DNA of 64,000 nucleotides, from the NCBI GenBank assembly GCA_947471745.1, contig CANJKZ010001237.1:1575001-1639000 (forward strand), written 5' to 3'. Source of the DNA: Closterium sp. Naga37s-1. Its lineage: Eukaryota; Streptophyta; Zygnematophyceae; Desmidiales; Closteriaceae. Position numbers and translations under genes: made by a program. Shown one piece after another: positions 19,600 to 29,450 of the stretch. Each line of letters begins with the position of its first letter. Positions within the stretch are counted from its first letter, which is position 1. The notes beneath the pieces are model-generated. The model did no database searches and was not told the DNA's origin. It saw only the letters and a list, made by a program, of their open reading frames with translations.

Positions 19600-20626
19600 G
19601 CGGCCGTACTACGTTCCGCTCCTTCAGCAGGTTCTTGGCCTCCCGCCCTCTACTGGTCCTACTCCTCCCCTACTGAGTCCACCGCCTGTCCAGTCGCAGT
19701 CACAGTTACAGCCAGCCTCTCCGCTGCCTGGTCCTTCTCCTTACGCTGGACCGACTAGAGGTCTTACGGAGCGTCGTGAGCCTGCGTCTCGTCCTGCGTC
19801 GCCTGAGTCTCGTCCAGAGTTGCCTGTCCGCGATGTCCGCACTGGTCGTCGTGTTCCGCGTGAGCGTCCTCCTCCTGTCCCTGGCACTCACTATATAACT
19901 CTGCGTCCTTCCACTGCTCCACAGCGTGTCCCTCTGCCATCTCCTCTTACGTCCTCTCTTCCTGACGGTCCGGACCCGGAGTCTGACTCCCTTCGTGCTG
20001 CCAGTCCTACTGTCATGCGTTTCCTCGCCACCGTTGTCACTGACCCTTCCTTTGAGTCCACTGCTGCGTCTGCTCTAGTTGCTGAGCTTGTTGACTTTGC
20101 TGACGCCTGTCGTCTAGACTACGCCGCTAGCCGTGTTGCTGAGTCTGAGTCTGTCTGTCCTCCGTCCGTCGGGGGTGAGTGTGCTCTTGTCACGGACGTC
20201 TTTGAGGACAGACAGGAGGAGTTTGAGTGCTTTGCCGCTGCTTTACCTCATCTCGTGTCCATGCTGATTGCCCCTGAGGGAGACCCGGATGCACCAGACA
20301 TCCCGACCCCGCGCTCTTACGCAGAGGCGATAGAGGGTCCCTACTCCTCTCAGTGGCAGTCAGCCATGGACGCAGAGATGGCTTCCTGGAAGTCCACAGG
20401 CACCTACGTCGACGAGGTTCCCCCGCCTGGGGCGAACATCGTCAGTGGCATGTGGATTTTCAGGGTGAAGCGGCCGCCGCGTTCTCCGCCTGTCTTCAAG
20501 GCACGTTACGTTGCACGGGCCAACACTGCTGATGTCTTCACCAAGGCACTTCAGCCTTGTGATCATCAGCGTTTCTGTACTGTTCTAGGCCTTGTGCCTA
20601 CTGTGCCCCACTTGCTTACTTCTTGA
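19600..20626 (+). pseudogene. Element B RT linker fused to RNase H tail
   Basis: The linker (TVVTDPSFESTAASALVAEL, GGECALVTDVFEDRQEEF, RSYAEAIEGPYSSQW) and the first RT motif (GANIVSGMWIFRVKR...PVFKARYVAR) are intact. Then the frame jumps to ANTADVFTKALQPCDHQRFC, the last residues of RNase H. By comparison with element I about 1.25 kb is missing, and the frame is kept. The joining points both encode Y-V-A-(T)-R, so short homeology may have guided the deletion. Confidence 0.88.
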
Positions 20627-20855
20627 CTCTGTTTGTACTGTGATCTCTATACATATACCTGCATGCTTACACTTGCTAGGTTGTGATCACTGTATTGCTT
20701 GTTCTCATTTATATAACTCTGCATGTGAACTGGCTTTGTGGCCATTTGCTTTTGCTCGGAATGCGTGGTGACGTCGTGATCCACCCTGAGCTTGCTTTGC
20801 CTCTCTTGACCGGTCTTGTGACCTCTTGTTCTCCCCCACTTTGCCTATGGGGGTG
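20627..20855 (+). other. Element B 3' untranslated region with paired motifs
   Basis: It is non-coding. It carries the direct repeats GAACTGGCTTTGTGGCC (about 20727) and GACCGGTCTTGTGACC (about 20808) with GTGATCCACCCTGAGCTT between them, then the polypurine-like CTATGGGGGTG at 20845-20855. Confidence 0.6.
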
Positions 20856-20985
20856 TGTCAAACTTATATGCTATAGTCTTTGTAGGCTGTAGTGGGGTAG
20901 TTCACATAGGGTACAACATTTCTAGGTTTCCTACTTGTACCCAAACTGCTTGCTAGTCAATCATTCCTTCGTTCAGATTCTGACA
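20856..20985 (+). repeat. 3' LTR of element B
   Basis: Length is 130 bp, starting TGTCAAACTT and ending TTCTGACA. It is followed by GCACA, which pairs with GCACT before the 5' LTR. Confidence 0.93.
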
Positions 20986-21780
20986 GCACAAGCCCCATGC
21001 CCGATGTATTGCACAAGTAACAAATACCCTCGTAGCAGCCCAATAGTGCTCAGTGCGATGTCTCCCGGGCGCAAAGTAGCGCGCCAAGATACAGAGAGGG
21101 TACGCGAGGTCAGGTCGAGTGCACGTCATCAGGTACATGAGGCATCCCATAAGCACTGTATAAGGACCACTCGGCTCTATGGACTCGTCCGAAGGTGGAG
21201 CTGAGAGCGAGTGGCTCGTAGGCAGAGGAGTGGACAGTGGCGAGGAGAACTGAAAGCCGAAATGATGTAGAACGTGCTGCACTATGTGTGACTGAGTCGG
21301 AGTGATGGTGCGCATTGCTCTGTCCCGGGTGATATGCAAGCCAAGATAGCTGCGCGGCTCACCCAGGTCAATGCAGCTGTGTCTCTTCTGCAGCTCCGCC
21401 TTCACAAGGGCCGGTGCCTCAGTGTCAGCAGTCGCAAAGACCAAGTCGTGGACATATACGAGGATGTAGAACTGCGCCAGAGAAGGGTTGGTGCGCAAAA
21501 GCAGCGACGGGTCAGTAGTTGAAGGAGCAAAACCAAGAGCCGCGAGTGTCGTCGTCAGTGTGTCGTTCCATTCGCGGGGTGCCTGGCGGAGTTCGTAGAC
21601 TAGCCGTCGGAGGCTCCAATGGGTACCCTCAAGTGAAGCCAGGTGGGCGGCGCAGCCGGATCTCCTCGTGGTGGCTGCCATGCAAGAAAGTTGTCGAGAA
21701 GTCAAGCGAGAGCAGTTTGTAGTCACCTTGTGCTGCAACGTGCAGTAATACCCGAAGAGTGGTCATCTTCGTGGTGGGGG
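20986..21780 (-). pseudogene. Element A reverse transcriptase (minus strand)
   Basis: Minus-strand reading gives RRLVYELRQAPREWNDTL, the palm region FYILVYVHDLVFATADTEA, YLGLHITRDRAMRTITPTQS and GCLMYLMTCTRPDLAYPL. The catalytic YVDD is YVHD, so the first Asp of the pair is lost. The first part of RT carries several changes. The RNase H start breaks at the B insertion, continuing at 14963. Confidence 0.85.
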
Positions 21781-22440
21781 AGAAGGTCTAAAAGAAGTCG
21801 CCCCCCTGACGCTGACTGAAGCTTTGTGCAACGTAACGCACCTCGAAGACAGGCGGAGAACCCGGCAGCCGCTTCACCATGAAAATCCACACGCCATCAA
21901 TATGTTCGCCCTAGGAAGGGAACTGCGTCGACGTAGGTGCTGGTGGACTTCTAGGATGCCATCTCTGTATCCATAGCTGTCTACCACTGAAAGGAGTACG
22001 GACTTGTGATCGCCTCTGCGTAAGAGCACAGGGTTCGGATGTCCAGTGCATCCAGGTCTCCCTCAGGGGCAAGTAGCATTGTAGCGAGATGAGGTACAAC
22101 AGCCGCGAGGCACTCGAGCTCAAACTGCCAGAGTCAACAACAAGACTCGCAAAGTAGTCAAGGTGTCGGGCAGCTAAGGCAGACGCAGCAGAAGACTCAA
22201 GCGTAGGGTCAGTGACAAGTGTGGCCAGACAACAAGTGATAGTAAGACTAGTAGCACGAGCAAGGTCTGACTCAAGGTCAGGAACCTCAAAAACAGAGGA
22301 CGCAAGTGGAAACGGTAGAACAGGACGTTGAGCAACAGATGACGGACTAAGTCCCAGTGTGAGTGCCGAGGACAGGTGGAGGACGTACATGGGGAGCACG
22401 GCAAGTACGAGCAACAGGCGGGGTAGGACGAGATTCAGGC
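21781..22440 (-). pseudogene. Element A linker before RT
   Basis: Minus-strand fragments VTDPTLESSAASALAARHLDY, LYLISLQCYLPL and the region encoding GPYSSQW-like sequence in shifted frames match the linker of elements G, H and I. It has many indels. Confidence 0.65.
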
Positions 22441-22659
22441 TCTCGACGCTCAGCCAGGGAGTCTGTCAACTTAGTGGAGAAGGAGTAGGCAGTGGGGAGT
22501 CAGGCGGTAACTATGTCTGAGATGGGTCAGTCGGTGGACACAGTACTAGTGGTAGACGGCTCTCTAAAGGCAGACGGAAGATGGAGAACCTGGTGAAGCG
22601 CTGAGCTTGGTGGTGGCAGCGCCGATTGCGTCTAGTGCCTGAAAAATGGCCACCGCTGT

Positions 22660-23200
22660 AGTGGCTGCGCAGCACCCCCAGCGACAGAACCTCCAGTATC
22701 TCCAGCTCCAGTACCTCCAGCTCTAGTACCTCTATATCCAGTACCTCCAGCTCCAGAACCCCCAGCACCTCCAGCGGCAGTACCTCTAGCACCAACACCT
22801 CAAGCGGCAGTACCTCCAGCACCAAACCTCCACCACCTCCAGCTCCAGGGCCTCCAGCTCATGCACACCCAGAACCTCCAGCCAAGGACACAAACAGTGG
22901 TAGCGACGACTGTTGCTGCTCCCAGTATAAGGGGCGCCGCGGCAGAGGCCGCCACTCACCCGCAGAGAATCCAGCAGGAGCACCCTCGACTCCACCACCA
23001 CAAGGATGCTCAACACCCCCAGAACCAGCACCTCCGGAGTCAGCACCCCGAGGTACAACACCTCCAGATCCAGCACCTTCAGTGTCAGCACCCTTAGGCT
23101 CAGCACCTCCAGAGGCAGCTCCCCCGGAACCAGCACCTCCAGAGTCAGCACCGCCAATGTCACCACCCCCAGCAGCACCGGAGTCCACATCGGCAGGCTG
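22660..23200 (-). repeat. Element A low-complexity spacer
   Basis: On the minus strand it is the same class of GGTGCTGGA / GGTACTGGAG repeat as in the other elements, giving SGGAGSGGAASGGAEP-like peptide in one frame. Confidence 0.65.
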
Positions 23201-24440
23201 CAGAGGTGGCAAAGACGGCCGAGGCAGAAAACTAGGAGGAGTTTCTAAGCGCGGTGAGCTGCGAGAGGCCGCAATGTCGTCAGTAGCAGGGTCACCCCCC
23301 TCAGCGGTCTGAGAAGACCTCCAAAGGCTCAACCAAGGGGGGTGGTGTGACCTGAGACACACCTGAGGGAGCAAGACGCGAAGGGGTGGGTGAGCGGGTC
23401 TACTGGGGGTAACCTGGAACTAGGAAGAGGGGTGGGGGGGGCACCGGGGAACTGCGGTGGCGGAAGAGATGGCAGTAGTAAACCGACTCGTCAAAGGTAA
23501 CGTCGCGGGAGGAGAAGACGCGGCGCGTGACCGGGTGGTAAAACTGCCAATCATGCGCGTCGTCAGGAAAGCCAAGGAAGACGCAGCGAATGGTGCGAGG
23601 ACAGAGCTTGCCCGCGGTAGTATCGCGGACAAGGAAAAGCGAACCATAGACCCCAAACGCTGATGCATCGCCAATCTTCCCCGTCCAATGCAGTGTATGC
23701 GAGGTCTTTGGCACGGAGACACGCGGCCAGAGGTTGAGCTAATGCGCGGTGTATCGGACCGCAAATGGCCACAAAAAAATGGGGAGCAGCCGCATGGACC
23801 ATGGAGGTGTGAGCAACCTCCATGATGAAGACAATGTGGTGCTCAGCGATCCCATTCTGCTGTGGAGAGGCTAGAAGCGTGAACGGCTGGGTGATGCCCT
23901 CCTCACAACAAATTGTTTCGAGGAAACAGGAGGAAAACTCACCTCTACGGTCAGAGTGGAGCCGCAGCACCAAGAGGTCTTGCTAAAAGCGTGCTCTTAG
24001 CTAGGGGCAACAGCGCGGATCCAAGGGATCAAAACACTACGGAAATTGCTCTTGTGCTGCAAAAGAAACACCATGGTGTAGCGCGAGTAGTCGTCGACGA
24101 CCAGGAGGAAGTAACTCTCTCGGCGCAGCCTAGAGACGGGGGTGGGGGCCCACACGTCCATGTGCAGTGTCTGCAGAGGAGTAGTGGTCGGAGGGAACGA
24201 GGAGGAGTGAGGAGCGGCGCGCTGCCGGCCCTCGACGCAAGGAGTGAACAGGGGCGACGGCGGGAGCTGGGGCAAGGACTCGGGAGGCCAGAGACAAGGA
24301 GACGCGTGTGCATGCGAAGAAGACGCAATAGGGAGGGGTGACAAAGACAGTGGTGCCACAGGAGAGACGGGTGCGTGAGCAACTGACACGAGCATGATGC
24401 AGCAACCTGACTGGACGCGGCTACCTGTGCAAACTCAGTG
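23200..24440 (-). pseudogene. Element A pre-integrase and integrase (minus strand)
   Basis: On the minus strand, HPSLLWHHCLCHPSLLRLLR (pre-integrase, near 24330) is followed by LHMDVWAPTPVSRLRRES, VVDDYSRYTMVFLL, HSDRRGEFSSCFL, SPQQNGIAEHHIVFIMEV and VTFDESVYYCHLF. Frames change at least three times. The 5' half of the element (LTR, gag, protease) is missing and the homology ends near 24440. Confidence 0.8.
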
Positions 24441-24960
24441 GTGTGGTTCTGCGAGGTCGACCTCGGAAGTGGTATCCTGAGGTCGACGTGGCTGGTGGGC
24501 GCAGTCACTGGCGTGGAGTCTGCCAGGCATCTGCGCTGTGCCCGTGACAAGGTGTGGAGCGCCAACCAGCTGCACGCACCTGCGAAGCAGGCGCACCGTT
24601 GTCCTGCGGGTGCAACGCTGTGCAGCCGACTTGCTGCAGCGTTGGCACGCCGTAGACTTGCAACGTTGGCAAGCCACGACTTTGCTCTGCCGGAGCGCGG
24701 TCGACCAAGTCGTGCAGGCACGCGGTCGACCGTGCTGTGCTGGAAGTCGACCAGCAGCTTTGCTAGGGCTGATGTAGTCTTGCATGCCAATGTTGTTGTA
24801 ATCATTGTTGTCAACCTTTCTTAGTGAAACTCTGGCCAAATTGCCCCGTGCTGTAGCAAGCAGTGTGTGCACTAGGAAAACGGCTAAGGAACAACGAACG
24901 CAGAGATCACACGAGCATCCGTGCCTAGCCCGTAGTCTAGCTCCCATTATAGTAGTTATC
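24441..24960. other. Unassigned insert between two 5'-truncated copia elements
   Basis: This 0.5-kb stretch separates minus-strand A from plus-strand D, both of which lack their 5' halves. It has at least five GGTCGACC / GTCGACG-type motifs (24457-24755) and no credible ORF. Its right half (24780-24960) is more AT-rich. I see no LTR ends or target duplications. It could be a fragment of an unknown repeat or the scar of a deletion. Confidence 0.35.
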
Positions 24961-27484
24961 TCCGTAGCTACTGGGGCTGTAAGTGCTGGCGGTACTGGTG
25001 CTGGAGGCGCTGGAGCTGGAGGTAGTGGTGCTGGAGGCGCTGGAGCTGGAGTTACTGGTGCTGGAGGCGCTGGAGCTGGAGGTACTTGTGCTGGAGGCAC
25101 TGGAGCTGGAGGTGTTGGAGGTGCTGGAGGCGCTAAGACCGGAGGTACTGGCGCTGAAGGTGCTAGAGGCATTGGAGCTGTAGGTCCTGGTGTTGGAGGT
25201 GCTCGAGGTGCTGGAGCTGGAGGTGATGGAGATGCTGGAGGTACTAAAGTTGGAGGTGCTAGAGGTGCTGGTGCTGGAGGTACTGGAGCTGGAGGCTCTG
25301 GTACTGTGGGTACTGCACAGCGGCAACCGTTTTTCTTGCCGCAGCCGTAGTTACTACCACCACTTGGCTCGGCGCTTCGCCAGGCTCTTAGTCTTTCGTC
25401 TTCCACTGGCCGTAATCCTCCCTTACTGTGTCCACCGCTTGACCTGTCTCAGACACAGTTACCTACCCTTTGCTTGCTCCTTCTATTTACACTTTGCAGC
25501 CGGACTCCCTCACTGCGCGCCATGAGCCTGCTTCTCGTCCTACCTTGCCTGTTCGCACTGTTTGTCGTCCGTGTCCTGTTCCTCGTCCTCGTCCTTTGCC
25601 AATTCCCGGCACTCACACTATGACACTTTGTCATTCCTTTGTTTCACAGCGTGTTTCTCTACTGTCTCCTCCCGAGTCCTCCCTTTCTGACGTTCCTTAC
25701 CCTGAGTCTGACCTTGCTCGCGCTGCTAGTCCTACTTTCAAGCGTTTCCTGGCCACCCTCGTCACTGACCCTTCCTTTGAGTCAACTGTTGCATCTGCCT
25801 TAGTCACTGAGCTCATTGACTTCGCTGCTACCTGTCGTCTAGACTATGTCGCGAGTCTTGTTACTGAGTCTGAGTCTGACTGTCCTCCGTCCGTCGGGGG
25901 TGAGCTTGCCCTTGGCACTGAAGTCCTTGAGGACAGACAGTTTGAGCTCGAGTGTCTGCGACTATTGTACCTCATCTCGCTTCGATGCTACTTTGCCCTG
26001 AGGGTTTAGGGTGAGTACTCTTCGAAGTGGCAGACAGCTATTGATGCAGAGATGACTTCCTGGAGGTCCACAGGCACCTACGTCGATGCAGTTCCCCCTC
26101 TTGGGGCGAGAATGGTCGATGGCATGTGGATTTTCCGAGTGAAGCGGCCGCTGGGTTCTCCACATGTCTTCAAGGCGCGTTACATTGCACGAGGCTTCAC
26201 TCAACGACAAGCGGTCGACTTCTTCTAGAACTTCTCCCCCACCCCGAAGATGACCAATCTTCGGGTGTTACTGTACGTTGCGGCACAGCGTGACTACGAG
26301 CTCCACTAAAGATCTGGCACATGCTTCACGAGAAAATCTGGCTGCGCCGCCCACCTGGCTTCACTGGGTCGTTTCCTGAGGGTACCTAGTGGAGCCTCCG
26401 GCGGCCGGTCTACGGTCTTCGCCAGGCGCCTCGTGAGTGGCACGACACGAAGACAACACTTGCAGCTCTTGGGTTTGCTCCTTCGATAGCTAACCCGTCA
26501 CTGTTTTGCGCACCGACTCTTCTCTGCCGCCATTCTACGTCCTCGTGCACGTCGACGACTTGGTCTTTGCTACTGCTGACACTCAGGCACTGGTCCTTGT
26601 GAAGGCGGAGTTGCAGAAGAGACACACCTGCACTGACCTAGGTGAGCTGCGTAGTTATCTTGGCTTGCAGATCGCCCGGGACAGAGCACGGCGCACCATC
26701 ATTCCGACTCAGTCACATATGGTGCACCACGTCCTTAAGCACTTAGGCTCCCGGTTCTCCTCGCCACACTCCACTCCTCTGCCTACAGGCCACTCGCTCT
26801 CAGCTCCACTTTCGGATGAGTCCGTAGAGCTTAGTGGTAAGTATCCAGAGCTTGTGGGCTGCCTCATGTACCTGATGACCTGCACGCGACCAGACCTCGC
26901 GTACCTTTTCAGCATCCTGACACGCTACGTTGCGCCCGGGAGACACCGACGAGAGCACTGGCGGGCTGCTAAGAGGGTGCTGCGCTTGTGCTGTACATCG
27001 GGCACAGGGCTCGTGCTTGGAGGATGCGGTTCAGTTGTACTCTTTGGAGACTCGGACGCTTCTTGAGCAGACGACCAGATGACGTAGCGGTCGTCAGAGG
27101 GTTATCAGTTTTAATCTTGGCTCCGGTTCAGTTTCTTGGAGGTCTACCCGCTCGTCTTTTGTTCTCAGCTCCAGTTGTGAGGCTGAGATCTATGCAAGAG
27201 GCCATGGCTGCACAGGAGTTACGCTGGCTGGCCTACCTGCTGACCGACCTAGGTGGGCAGTCTCGTTCTCCTCCAGTCCTGTTCGTCGACAACAAGGCCA
27301 TGATTGCCTTGTGTCGGGAGCAGAGACTGGAGCACAGAACGAAGCATATCGCTCTGCGTTACTTCCTCGCACGAGAGTTGCAGCAGCGTGGTCAGCTTCG
27401 CCTTGCTTACGTGGCCTCATGGGCCAACACTGCTGATATTTTCACGAAGGCATTTGTGTCTGGTGATCATCAGCGTTTTTGCAC
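24961..27484 (+). mobile_element. Copia element D, 5'-truncated (spacer, linker, RT, RNase H)
   Basis: It starts within the GGTGCTGGAG spacer (24970-25310), then the linker (25470-26009: LVTDPSFESTVASALVTEL, DCPPSVGGELALGTEVLED). RT is broken by stops near 26230 and 26310. The palm (26506-27066) reads FYVLVHVDDLVFATAD, with His replacing Tyr of YVDD. RNase H (27150-27484) has FVDNKAMIALCREQ and ANTADIFTKAF. Element E interrupts the last residues, which resume at 29059. Confidence 0.85.
26506..27066 (+). pseudogene. Element D RT palm and connection
   Basis: This open fragment carries HVDDLVFATADTQALV, CTDLGELRSYLGLQIARDRA, GCLMYLMTCTRPDLAYLF and YVAPGRHRREH, then GTGLVLGGCG and GDSDAS before a TGA. 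The His-for-Tyr change next to the catalytic Asp pair and the flanking stops show decay. Confidence 0.8.
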
Positions 27485-27662
27485 TGTCAGAATGTTATTC
27501 TCTAGCCTGTAGTGGGGTGCTCTATAGCGAGTACAACCCATCTAGGGTTTGCTATATGTATCCTCATTGCTGCTAGTGAACCCCTCCTCTTTTGCCTAAA
27601 CTTCTCTTTCCTAGCTAGGACTTACCTAGCTATGGCTCCTAACTCTACCTACTATCTTCACA
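27485..27662 (+). repeat. 5' LTR of element E
   Basis: Length is 178 bp, from TGTCAGAATG to ATCTTCACA. Confidence 0.92.
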
Positions 27663-28880
27663 TGGTATCAGAGCATCTACGCTCCTGGCCTGTGGGCCCA
27701 CCTAACTGCTTCCGCTGCTACTCTGTGTGTTGCACGCCCCGTGGCGTGCGACGGATTTCTCTTCCCGCCGCGCGCTCGGAGCGTGCGGCGGTTTTCTGCC
27801 CGCCGTGCGCCCCGAGGCGCGCGGCGGTTTTCTGCCCGCCGTGCGCCCCGGGGCGTGCGGCGGTTCTCTGCCCGCCGTGCGCCCGAGGCGCGCGGCGGCC
27901 TTCTGCCCCGTCGGTCCGCGCGTCGCCCCCGGGGGGCGCTTCGACGGGCGACGGGGACCAGCCCGTCGTCCCCCGTCGCCCGTCCTGGCCAGCGCGGGCT
28001 GCGCTAGCCCCGAGCGCGGCCCGTATGGGCTGCGCCCGGCCCGCGCGCGGCCCGTACGGGCTGCGCCCGGCCCGCGCGCGGCCCGTACGGGCTGCGCCAG
28101 GCCCGCGCGCGGCCCGCACGGGCTGCGCCAGGCCCGCGCGCGGCCCGTACGGGCTGCGCCAGGCCCGCGCGCGGCTCGGGCCGCCTGCGCGCGGTTCGTC
28201 GGGCTGTGCCAGGCCCGTGGGCGGCCCGTTCCTCTCTGTCCCTGAGCTGTTCGCTGTCCCCCGTGCTTCTGACGGTGCCCCACCCCTGCTGCTGCCCGTT
28301 CTCCTGAATTAGGGTTTGGGGGTGAGGAGTGTGGGGGTGGCGGTTGTGTGTTACTCCCCTTGCTCCTCCTCCTCCCTGGTCTCCCACTGCTGCAGCTGCC
28401 GCTGAGGGGGGTGGGTGTGTGGGAGCCTAGGGTTTAGGGTTTTAGGGGGGTGCGTGGGAGTGGAGCTAGGGTTTGAGCAGTGGGTGTGTGTCGAGGGTGT
28501 GGGGCAGTTGGAGGAGGTTGTGTGGAGGTACCTGTCGTGTCGCCTGCAGCGCCTGTAGTCCGTCGCCCTTGCTTCGGTAGCCAGTGAGCCTGCTGCACCA
28601 GTCGCCAGTGGGTCCGTTGCTCCTGCCGCTCTTCTATAGCCGCCGAGCCAGTTACTCCAGTAGTCCGTCGCCCTTGCTTCGGTAGCCTCTGAGTCAGCCG
28701 CTCCTGTGCCCGTGCCTCTGCAGCTTCAGTCGTTGCCTCCCATCTTCTCTACCTCCACAGCTCCTCCTCCTCCTCACTTGCCCGCTGTGATTAGCTCTAG
28801 CTTTGCTTACCTTTGTGAACTCCTGCTCTATACCTGCTTGCTCATTGTACTGATTACAACCCACTTTGGCTATGGGGGTG
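27663..28880 (+). other. Interior of element E, GC-rich, no retroviral genes
   Basis: Bases 27760-28230 consist of tandem units such as CGGCCCGTACGGGCTGCGCC and GCGCGGCGGTTTTCTGCCC. Open frames on both strands here are Ala/Arg/Pro repeats from composition. The remainder (28300-28880) shows no ORF that I can support. Confidence 0.7.
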
Positions 28881-29058
28881 TGTCAGAATGTTATTCTCTA
28901 GCCTGTAGTGGGGTGCTCTATAGTGAGTACAACCCATCTAGGGTTTGCTATATGTATCCTCATTGCTGCTAGTGAACCCCTCCTCTTTTGCCTAAACTTC
29001 TCTTGCCTAGCTAGGACTTACCTAGCTATGGCTCCTAACTCTACCTACTATCTTCACA
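28881..29058 (+). repeat. 3' LTR of element E
   Basis: Length is 178 bp. It matches the 5' LTR except for C/T near 28924 and T/G in the CTTTCC/CTTGCC stretch. Confidence 0.92.
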
Positions 29059-29450
29059 TGCACTGCTCTAGGCCTTGTGCCATCTCTGCCTCACTTGCTT
29101 ACTGCTTGACTTTGCCTTGTACTGTGATCTATATATCTATTCTTACTTATGTATTATTGCTAGAGTGTGATCACTGTACTGCTTGTACTTTCTTATAACT
29201 CTGCATGTGAGCTGGCATTGTGGCCCTTTGCTTGTGCTCAGAAAGTGTGGTGGCTTCGTGATCCACCTCAAGCTTTGCTTGTTTGCTTTTCTTGACTGGT
29301 CTTGTGACCGCTAGTTATGCTAGGCTGTTGTGGGGCACTCCTTAGAGAGTACAGTAGCTTTAGGTTTTCCTCTTGTACTTTTCGACGTTCTCATCAATCC
29401 AACCACCTACATTGCTACTCTCGTAAGGCATGGCCTATGAAACTAGTATC
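29059..29450 (+). mobile_element. Element D: last codons, 3' untranslated region and LTR remnant
   Basis: After the TGCAC duplication the D frame resumes (CTALGLVPSLPHLLTA, stop at 29107). The family 3' region follows, with the paired ACTGG-CTTGTG motifs (29209 and 29294). Next is an LTR-like stretch from about 29311 (GTTGTGGGGCACTCC...TTAGGTTTTCC) that lacks the TGTCA start. The right border is unclear. Confidence 0.65.

Larger units (their letters stand above)
14964..20985 (+). mobile_element. Copia element B, two near-identical LTRs, RT deleted
   Basis: The 130-bp LTRs at 14964-15093 and 20856-20985 differ at one position by eye. A primer-binding site follows at 15094. The element lies in the RNase H gene of minus-strand element A and is flanked by GCACT / GCACA, a five-base duplication with one mismatch. 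It holds gag, knuckle, protease, integrase and the spacer. The reverse transcriptase and RNase H are fused out: RYVAR of RT joins directly to ANTADVFTKAL of the RNase H end (near 20518). It is a young but non-autonomous copy. Confidence 0.93.
27485..29058 (+). mobile_element. Non-autonomous LTR element E (1.57 kb)
   Basis: Two 178-bp LTRs (27485-27662 and 28881-29058) differ at two positions by eye and are flanked by a perfect TGCAC duplication (27480-27484, 29059-29063). A good primer-binding site TGGTATCAGAGCA starts at 27663, and CTATGGGGGTG precedes the 3' LTR. The 1.2-kb interior is GC-rich and encodes no gag, protease, integrase or RT. The size resembles TRIM or small LARD elements, so its movement must have used enzymes from another copia element. 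Confidence 0.92.

Noticed and set aside
27512..28387. Overlapping ORFs in the interior of element E
   Set aside because: All are low-complexity Arg/Ala/Pro frames on both strands and start inside the LTR; no domain is visible.
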